The position numbers and the translations under genes were made by a program. The notes under the pieces are model-generated. The model had not been told where the DNA came from. It did no database searches and saw only the letters and a program-made list of their open reading frames with translations. From an uncultured Pelagibacteraceae bacterium (GTDB taxonomy: Bacteria; Pseudomonadota; Alphaproteobacteria; Pelagibacterales; Pelagibacteraceae), in assembly GCA_902532195.1 (NCBI GenBank), contig CACAHE010000003.1, forward strand, positions 47,307 through 111,306: DNA of 64,000 nt, read 5' to 3'. Below, piece after piece: positions 58,335 through 64,000 of this stretch (positions are counted from its first letter, which is position 1; every line of letters starts with the position of its first letter).

Positions 58335-58365
58335 TAATTTAATAGACTATAATAATAACATTAAA

Positions 58366-59517
58366 ATGAAAAAAATTATTCAATTTATTACTTTAACTTT
58401 CATATACTCTTTTTTTATATCTACAGTATCTATTGCTGAAGACAAAATAAAAATTGGTCTTATCGTTCCTTTATCAGGAGAACATAAAGAAATAGGACAA
58501 TCAATTGTAAATTCTGTAAGACTAGCCATAAACAAAATAGATAATAATAGAATCCAAATAATTCCTAAAGATACTAAATCAAATCCAGAAATAACTTTAA
58601 AAGTTTCAAAAGAGCTTCATCAGGATGGAGTAAAAATAATTTTAGGACCTGTATTCAATGAAAATTTAGTTTACTTAGCTGAGCTAAATGATGTGCTTTT
58701 TATATCATTCACTAATAAAGTATTAAATAATCCAAAAAATGTAATAGCAGCTGGCATTAATGCTATTTCTCAAATTAAAACGATAATTAAGTTTCAAAAA
58801 TTATCTAATTTAGAGAGAAGTATATTTTTAATTCCTGACTCTAGTTTTAAAAAAGAAATAAAAGAAGCAATTAAAAATACGAATATCCAATTAAAAGATA
58901 TTTTTATTTATGATACTGATCCAACACTTTTAACTGCCCAGATAGAAAAGTTAACAAGATACCCCCAGAGAAAACAAAGGTTGGAAGATGAGATCCAGAG
59001 ATTGAAAGAGTCTGAAGAAATGAATAAAGAAACTAAAATATCCAATTTAGAAAAAAAAGATACATTAGGAGGAATTAATTTTGACTCAGTAATTATCGCA
59101 GATTTTGATGAAAGTCTTAAAAGTGTCACAACTTCTTTATTATATACAGACGTCTCATCAAAAAGAGTTCATTATATTTGTATGAACCAGTGGTTTGATA
59201 AATCTTTACTTAAAGAAAAATCACTACAACCAATATATTTTCCTTCCGTTAACAAAGAAAATTATGAAGAATATATTAATGAATATATAAATACTTTTAA
59301 AAAATATCCAAATCAAATATCATTTTTGAGTTATGATATAGTAGGTTTAGTATATTTTTTACTTTTTCAAAATGATTTTGAAGTCGATAAAAAGATATTC
59401 TATAAAAAAAACAAATTTAAAGGCAAGATAGGTTTTTTTGAAATAAATAAAAATAAAATTAGCCATTTATTAAATTTTTACTCAGCAGAAAATGGGCGAT
59501 TTAAAAAAATTTTTTAA
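58366..59517 (+). CDS. LpoA-like penicillin-binding-protein activator (periplasmic-binding fold)
   Basis: 383 residues from ATG 58366 (MKKIIQFITLTFIYSFFISTVSIAED), which gives a proper signal peptide; an upstream in-frame ATG at 58267 lies inside rsmI and adds a non-signal extension. The mature protein starts IKIGLIVPLSGEHKEIGQSIVNSVRLAINKI, the type I periplasmic-binding fold shared by LpoA/LppC and amino-acid ABC receptors. Divergence from rsmI is the classical lpoA context. No lipobox cysteine follows the signal peptide, so it would be soluble rather than lipid-anchored. No ABC transporter genes are adjacent, which favours the LpoA reading. It overlaps rdgB convergently by 17 bp. Confidence 0.75.
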   Translation: MKKIIQFITLTFIYSFFISTVSIAEDKIKIGLIVPLSGEHKEIGQSIVNSVRLAINKIDNNRIQIIPKDTKSNPEITLKVSKELHQDGVKIILGPVFNENLVYLAELNDVLFISFTNKVLNNPKNVIAAGINAISQIKTIIKFQKLSNLERSIFLIPDSSFKKEIKEAIKNTNIQLKDIFIYDTDPTLLTAQIEKLTRYPQRKQRLEDEIQRLKESEEMNKETKISNLEKKDTLGGINFDSVIIADFDESLKSVTTSLLYTDVSSKRVHYICMNQWFDKSLLKEKSLQPIYFPSVNKENYEEYINEYINTFKKYPNQISFLSYDIVGLVYFLLFQNDFEVDKKIFYKKNKFKGKIGFFEINKNKISHLLNFYSAENGRFKKIF

Positions 59518-60103
59518 TTTTTTTAAACGCAATTGCTCTATGATCTATCTTATATTTTTTTATTGGTTTCATTTCACCAAAAGTCAATTTACTTTTATTG
59601 GGAATAAAAATTGGATCATACCCAAATCCATATTTACCTAATTTTACTTTTGAAATTTGACCTTCTATAGTTCCTACAGAAGTTATATATTTTTTATTTG
59701 TCCAGTATATTGTTAAAGAACAAACAAATTTTGCTTTAACTTTTTTTTCACGCCATTTTAAGTCAACTAAATTTAATTTATTATAAACTTTTTTTATTGC
59801 TAAATTAAAGTTATTTTTTTTTCCTCCCCATCTTGCAGAGTAAATACCTGGTGATCCACCTAACATTTTAATTCTAAGACCTGAATCGTCAGCAATACAG
59901 ATCATACCAGCCTTCCTTGAAAAAAACTTAGCTTTTAACAGTGAGTTCTCTCTAAAAGTTCTTCCAACTTCTTTTGGACTAGGAATATTTAATTGTTTTG
60001 GCGTATAAATTTTAATATTATTGGGAAGTAAATCTCTTATTTCCTTTATTTTACCAGGATTATTTGATCCGATTATAATTTTTGTAATTTTTTTATTTTT
60101 CAT
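59501..60103 (-). CDS. rdgB: XTP/dITP pyrophosphatase (RdgB/HAM1)
   Basis: 200 residues. IIIGSNNPGKIKEIRDLLP is the N-terminal nucleotide motif, CIADDSGLRIKMLGGSPGIYSARWGG the catalytic Asp-containing block, and KYGFGYDPIFIPNKSKLTFGEM the HAM1 signature, ending in HRAIAFKKIKKFF. It hydrolyses non-canonical purine triphosphates. It is divergent from grpE by 36 bp. Confidence 0.95.
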   Translation of the reverse strand: MKNKKITKIIIGSNNPGKIKEIRDLLPNNIKIYTPKQLNIPSPKEVGRTFRENSLLKAKFFSRKAGMICIADDSGLRIKMLGGSPGIYSARWGGKKNNFNLAIKKVYNKLNLVDLKWREKKVKAKFVCSLTIYWTNKKYITSVGTIEGQISKVKLGKYGFGYDPIFIPNKSKLTFGEMKPIKKYKIDHRAIAFKKIKKFF

Positions 60104-60139
60104 CTAGAAATTATCATTTTTCTTACCATATACATAGAT

Positions 60140-60778
60140 ATGGAAAAAGAAGAATTAGATAAAAAAGATAATAATATTGAAAATTCTGAAAATATTAATT
60201 CAAGCAATGAAGAACAAACAAATCAAAAAGAAAATAAGGAAGAAATAAGCTTAGAAGAAAAAGTAAAATTGTTAGAGGATAAAGTCACTAGAACACTAGC
60301 TGAGATGGAAAATCAGAGAAGAAGATATGAAAAGGAAAAAGAAGATGCATTTGAGTATGGCGGATTTTCATTTGCTAAAGAAGCACTCAACTTATTAGAC
60401 AATCTAGAAAGGTCAAAAGAATCATTGTTAAACGATGAGAGCCTTAAAAATAATGTTGCTTTAAAAAAGATAACTGAACATTTAAATATTATATATGATG
60501 ATATGATTTCTATTTTTAAAAAAAATAATATCGAGCCAATTAAATCTATTGATGAAAAACTAGATCCAAATCTTCATCAAGCCATGATGGAGGTTATAGA
60601 TGATAAAAAGGAAAATGGAACAATAGTTCAAGAGATTCAAAAAGGTTTTCTATTAAAAGATAGATTACTTAGACCTTCTTTGGTTGCAGTATCCAAAAAA
60701 AACTCAAAAACCGAAGGTATAGATAAGCGAGATGATAAAAAACATAAAGAAAATCAAGATAAAATAAAGGAAAAATAA
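60140..60778 (+). CDS. grpE: GrpE nucleotide-exchange factor for DnaK
   Basis: 212 residues. An acidic, Asn/Glu-rich N-terminal tail (about 1-45) and a long coiled coil (LEEKVKLLEDKVTRTLAEMENQRRRYEKEKEDA) precede the beta-domain with DPNLHQAMMEVIDDKKENGTIVQEIQKGFLLKDRLLRPSLVAVS, the GrpE signature. It releases ADP from DnaK. The repressor gene hrcA, often upstream of grpE, is absent here. dnaK starts 60 bp downstream behind its own candidate heat-shock promoter. Confidence 0.95.
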   Translation: MEKEELDKKDNNIENSENINSSNEEQTNQKENKEEISLEEKVKLLEDKVTRTLAEMENQRRRYEKEKEDAFEYGGFSFAKEALNLLDNLERSKESLLNDESLKNNVALKKITEHLNIIYDDMISIFKKNNIEPIKSIDEKLDPNLHQAMMEVIDDKKENGTIVQEIQKGFLLKDRLLRPSLVAVSKKNSKTEGIDKRDDKKHKENQDKIKEK

Positions 60779-60790
60779 TTGATTAAGTAG

Positions 60791-60818
60791 CTTGTACAAT
60801 AAAAATTAACACATATAT
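60791..60818 (+). promoter_or_regulatory. Candidate RpoH (sigma-32) heat-shock promoter of dnaK
   Basis: CTTG (60791-60794), a 17-bp gap and CATATAT (60812-60818) match the alphaproteobacterial RpoH pattern CTTG-N17/18-CyTATnT except for A at the pyrimidine position. A start near 60825 gives a short leader of about 14 nt with TTGGAA as a weak ribosome-binding site. No CIRCE element is seen in grpE-dnaK-dnaJ. Confidence 0.5.
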
Positions 60819-60838
60819 GAAATCTTGGAATTAAACAA

Positions 60839-62761
60839 ATGAGCAAAGTAATAGGAATAGATTTAGGAACTACAAATTCTTGTGTAGCAATTATGGATGG
60901 TGCACAGGCAAAAGTTTTAGAAAATACAGAAGGTGCCAGAACAACACCTTCAGTTGTTGCCTTTAATGATGGTGATGAAAAACTAGTAGGTCAACCAGCG
61001 AAAAGGCAGGCTGTAACAAATCCTGAAAATACAATTTTTGCAGTTAAAAGATTGATTGGAAGAAATTTCAGCGATCCAACAGTAAAAAAAGATTTAGAAA
61101 CTGCACCATTTAAAATTATAAATTCTGAAAAGGGAGATGCTTGGATTGAAGCTAAAGGAAAAAAATATTCACCTTCTCAAATTTCAGCGTTTGTATTACA
61201 AAAAATGAAAGAAACTGCAGAAAAATATTTAGGTCAAGCAGTTACCAAAGCAGTTATAACTGTTCCAGCATATTTTAATGACGCTCAAAGACAAGCAACT
61301 AAAGATGCTGGAAAAATTGCTGGACTTGAAGTTTTAAGAATTATAAATGAACCAACTGCTGCATCACTTGCATATGGATTAGATAAAAAAGCAAATAAAA
61401 AAATAGCAGTTTATGATCTTGGTGGTGGAACTTTTGATGTATCTATACTCGAGTTAGGTGATGGTGTTTTTGAAGTTAAATCAACAAATGGTGATACATT
61501 TTTAGGAGGTGAAGACTTTGATAATACAATTGTTGAATATCTATTATCAGAATTTAAAAAAGAAAACGGCATTGATTTAAAAACTGATAAGCTTGCTTTA
61601 CAAAGATTAAAAGAGGCTTCCGAAAAAGCTAAAATAGAACTTTCTTCAGCAGCGCAAACAGAAATAAATTTACCATTTATTACTGCTGATAAAACTGGAC
61701 CAAAACATATTAATTTAAAAATGACTAGAGCAAAACTTGAGGCTTTAGTTGAAAACTTAATTTTAAGAACAATTCCACCTTGTAAAACTGCACTAAAAGA
61801 TGCTGGGTTATCTGCGAGCGAAGTAGACGAGATAGTGCTAGTCGGTGGAATGACAAGAATGCCAAAAGTAATTGAAGAAGTTAAAAATTTTTTTGGAAAA
61901 GAACCTAATAAATCAGTTAATCCCGATGAAGTAGTTGCAATGGGTGCAGCAATTCAAGCGGGAGTTTTACAGGGAGATGTTAAAGATGTTCTGTTATTAG
62001 ATGTAACTCCTTTATCACTTGGTATTGAGACTTTAGGTGGAGTTTCTACAAAATTGATTGAAAAAAATACAACTATACCAACAAAAAAAAGTCAAGTTTT
62101 CTCAACGGCAGAAGATAGTCAGCCAGCTGTATCAATAAGAGTACTTCAAGGTGAAAGAGAAATGGCATCAGACAATAAAATTTTAGGAAATTTTGAATTA
62201 GTTGGTATAGCGCCAGCTCCAAGAGGAGTTCCTCAAATAGAAGTTACATTTGATATTGATGCAAATGGAATTGTAAATGTTTCAGCGAAAGATAAAGGAA
62301 CAGGTAAAGAGCAAAAAATTCAGATTCAAGCTTCTGGAGGTCTTAGTGACGAAGAAATTAGTAAAATGGTGAAAGAAGCTGAAGCAAATAAAGATGCCGA
62401 TAAAAAGAAAAGAGAAGCAGTAGACGCTAGAAATCAGGCAGATACTTTACTTCATTCAACAGAGAAAAATCTAAAAGAACATGGTTCAAAAGTTTCAGAA
62501 ACAGATAAAAAAGCAATTGAAACAGCGTCGTCAAATTTAAGAAATTCTCTTAAAGGTACTGACTTAGAAGATATAAAAAAGAAAACTCAGGAATTAGTTC
62601 AAGCATCGATGAAGTTAGGTGAGGCTATATATAAATCTCAACAAAGTGCTAAGCCTGGTGATGCTCCAAAAGAAGCAAAAAAAGAAGGAAAAAAAGACGA
62701 TAACGTTGTTGATGCAGATTTCGAAGAAGTAAAAGACGATAATAAAGAGAAAAGCGCCTAG
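60839..62761 (+). CDS. dnaK: Chaperone DnaK (Hsp70)
   Basis: 640 residues, standard length. [18 protein letters not shown] is the phosphate-1 loop, [20 protein letters not shown] and [19 protein letters not shown] the Hsp70 signatures, [19 protein letters not shown] the third signature, and [17 protein letters not shown] the interdomain linker. The C-terminal lid ends with [15 protein letters not shown], the usual DnaK tail. It folds client proteins with DnaJ and GrpE, encoded next to it. Confidence 0.97.
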   Translation: MSKVIGIDLGTTNSCVAIMDGAQAKVLENTEGARTTPSVVAFNDGDEKLVGQPAKRQAVTNPENTIFAVKRLIGRNFSDPTVKKDLETAPFKIINSEKGDAWIEAKGKKYSPSQISAFVLQKMKETAEKYLGQAVTKAVITVPAYFNDAQRQATKDAGKIAGLEVLRIINEPTAASLAYGLDKKANKKIAVYDLGGGTFDVSILELGDGVFEVKSTNGDTFLGGEDFDNTIVEYLLSEFKKENGIDLKTDKLALQRLKEASEKAKIELSSAAQTEINLPFITADKTGPKHINLKMTRAKLEALVENLILRTIPPCKTALKDAGLSASEVDEIVLVGGMTRMPKVIEEVKNFFGKEPNKSVNPDEVVAMGAAIQAGVLQGDVKDVLLLDVTPLSLGIETLGGVSTKLIEKNTTIPTKKSQVFSTAEDSQPAVSIRVLQGEREMASDNKILGNFELVGIAPAPRGVPQIEVTFDIDANGIVNVSAKDKGTGKEQKIQIQASGGLSDEEISKMVKEAEANKDADKKKREAVDARNQADTLLHSTEKNLKEHGSKVSETDKKAIETASSNLRNSLKGTDLEDIKKKTQELVQASMKLGEAIYKSQQSAKPGDAPKEAKKEGKKDDNVVDADFEEVKDDNKEKSA

Positions 62762-62789
62762 GCTAACAACTGTTTGTCTGTAATTAGTT

Positions 62790-63917
62790 ATGGCAAAAAG
62801 AGATTATTATGAAGTCTTAGGTGTAAAAAAAAATTCTACTCCAGAACAAATAAAATCATCATACAGAAAATTAGCAGTTAAATATCATCCTGATAAGAAT
62901 AAAGATAATAAGGAGGCTGAAGAAAAATTTAAAGAGGCTTCCGAAGCTTATCATGTATTATCTAATTCTGAGCGTAAACAAAATTATGATAATTTTGGAC
63001 ATGCTGCATTTGAAAATGGTGGAGGAGGAAGAGGTGGATTTAGTAACTTTGATTTCTCAAATCATTTTTCAGATATATTTGAAGATTTTTTTGGCGAAGG
63101 TTTTGGAGGAGGAAGTAGAAGAAAAAGAAGATCAAATTATAGAGGGTCAGATCTAAGATATGATTTATCAGTCACTCTTGAAGAGGCATATGCTGGGAAA
63201 AAACAAGATATAAAATTCTCTACCTCAGAAAAATGTGATTTATGTAACGGGAGTGGATCTAAACCAGGCCATAGTCCCAACTCTTGTTCTATGTGTGGCG
63301 GGCACGGTCAAGTGAGATCAAATCAAGGATTTTTTACAGTACAACAAACTTGCCCACAATGTTCAGGTTCAGGTGAAGAAATTACTAACCCCTGCAATAG
63401 TTGCAGTGGCCAAGGCAAAAAACAAGCTTCGAAAAGATTATCTGTAACAATTCCAAAAGGAGTTGATGATGGAACAAGAATTAGACTTTCAGGTAAAGGT
63501 GAAGCAGGGTCAAGAGGAGCAGGAAGTGGTGACTTATACTTATTTATTAATGTATATTCTCACGATCTCTTTAAAAGATCTGAAGAAAATTTATTTTTTG
63601 AATGTCCAGTTTCAATAGCAGATGCAGCATTAGGTGCATCTGTAGAAATTCCAACTATAGATGGTGGTAAAGCAAAAATTAAAATTCCTGCAGGAACTCA
63701 AAGTGGCAAGCAATTTAGGTTAAAAGGAAAGGGAATGCCCTACATGAGAGGAAGTGGAAATGGAGACCTTTATGTCCAAGTAAATACTGAAGTACCTGTA
63801 TCTTTAAACAAAGAACAAAAAGAACTATTAGAAAAATTTAGAGAAATTGAAAATGAAAAATCAAACCCAAGTATTAAAAAATTCTTTCAAAAGGCAAAGA
63901 GTTTCTGGAAAAACTAA
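62790..63917 (+). CDS. dnaJ: Chaperone DnaJ (Hsp40, type I)
   Basis: 375 residues with all four regions: J domain with HPD at 33-35, a Gly/Phe region (about 75-115, [17 protein letters not shown]), a zinc domain with four CxxCxGxG repeats ([32 protein letters not shown]) and the substrate-binding C-terminal domain. It delivers clients to DnaK and stimulates its ATPase. It lies 28 bp after dnaK. Confidence 0.97.
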   Translation: MAKRDYYEVLGVKKNSTPEQIKSSYRKLAVKYHPDKNKDNKEAEEKFKEASEAYHVLSNSERKQNYDNFGHAAFENGGGGRGGFSNFDFSNHFSDIFEDFFGEGFGGGSRRKRRSNYRGSDLRYDLSVTLEEAYAGKKQDIKFSTSEKCDLCNGSGSKPGHSPNSCSMCGGHGQVRSNQGFFTVQQTCPQCSGSGEEITNPCNSCSGQGKKQASKRLSVTIPKGVDDGTRIRLSGKGEAGSRGAGSGDLYLFINVYSHDLFKRSEENLFFECPVSIADAALGASVEIPTIDGGKAKIKIPAGTQSGKQFRLKGKGMPYMRGSGNGDLYVQVNTEVPVSLNKEQKELLEKFREIENEKSNPSIKKFFQKAKSFWKN

Positions 63918-63920
63918 AAT

Positions 63921-64000
63921 ATGGGACTAGAAGAAATTGTCCCAGCAATATCTTTAATAGCTGTTTTAATATTAGTTCTTCCTGCATTTCTTAGATCTAA
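63921..64000 (+). CDS. Start of a small membrane protein, cut by the window end
   Basis: An ATG 3 bp after the dnaJ stop opens a frame to the window edge: MGLEEIVPAISLIAVLILVLPAFLRS, a short acidic head and one transmembrane segment of about 18 residues. The frame is continuous to the last base. No family is recognised. The close spacing suggests it belongs to the dnaK-dnaJ transcript. Confidence 0.5.
   Translation, partial: MGLEEIVPAISLIAVLILVLPAFLRS

Noticed and set aside
58267-58365. LpoA-like gene starting at 58267
   Set aside because: It would overlap the rsmI start and bury the signal peptide; ATG 58366 restores it.

Overview
This 64 kb window looks like a chromosome segment of a SAR11 bacterium (Candidatus Pelagibacter or a close relative, Alphaproteobacteria). 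Evidence is the very AT-rich sequence, near-total coding density, many 1-4 base gene overlaps, and alphaproteobacterial gene orders: irr-fabA-fabB-fabI, argH-lptM-lysA, murJ-trpS-nfu-tsaB-fur-miaB-phoH-ybeY-lnt-metK-nusA-infB, and helicase-ferredoxin-carD. There is no rRNA operon, CRISPR array, prophage or insertion sequence. The species assignment is inferred from gene content and style, not from a marker-gene alignment.

Layout. 1-5.2 kb: the 5' part of a pyruvate dehydrogenase E1 (AceE) with an N-terminal lipoyl domain, tRNA-Arg(ACG), a thioesterase, and a TAXI-type TRAP transporter (permease plus receptor) behind a candidate Irr-regulated promoter. 5.2-14.7 kb: aminotransferase, acetoacetyl-CoA synthetase, an operon of SUV3-like helicase, TerB-like protein, 7Fe ferredoxin and CarD, a self-contained transcription unit for a 24-residue polybasic peptide, a long-chain acyl-CoA ligase and tRNA-Leu(CAA). 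14.7-24.7 kb: DedA, DsbB, COQ7, HNH nuclease, esterase, TlpA thioredoxin, argH-lptM-lysA, PlsC, and dnaA-dnaN with rpsT. 24.8-30.8 kb: mutM, then ubiE-ubiB-coaBC-dut-moeB-SH3. 30.8-36.3 kb: katG, irr and the fatty-acid genes fabA-fabB-fabI plus two microproteins. 36.4-49.3 kb: a minus-strand run of twelve information-processing and envelope genes from tsaB to pnp. 49.2-64 kb: deacetylase, Bax-like glucosaminidase, nfu, trpS, murJ, malic enzyme, dolP-like/rsmI/lpoA-like genes, rdgB and grpE-dnaK-dnaJ.

How the parts fit. Most genes are housekeeping. The accessory or regulatory interest lies in: (1) three similar 15-bp Fur-family palindromes (TTAGAACxATTxTAA) in front of the TAXI receptor, katG and irr, which suggest a small Irr regulon; (2) carD, which has no ATG, GTG or TTG start and seems to begin with ATT inside a TAATT overlap with the ferredoxin stop; (3) the polybasic peptide unit with its own promoter, 5' hairpin, ribosome-binding site and terminator; (4) the lipoyl-AceE fusion; and (5) strong genome compaction, including four TTAA tetramers that serve as stop codons on both strands, two leader terminators placed 13-26 nt before a downstream gene, and many genes missing from a normally conserved superoperon. 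All functional calls were made by eye from motifs and gene order; no database search was run.
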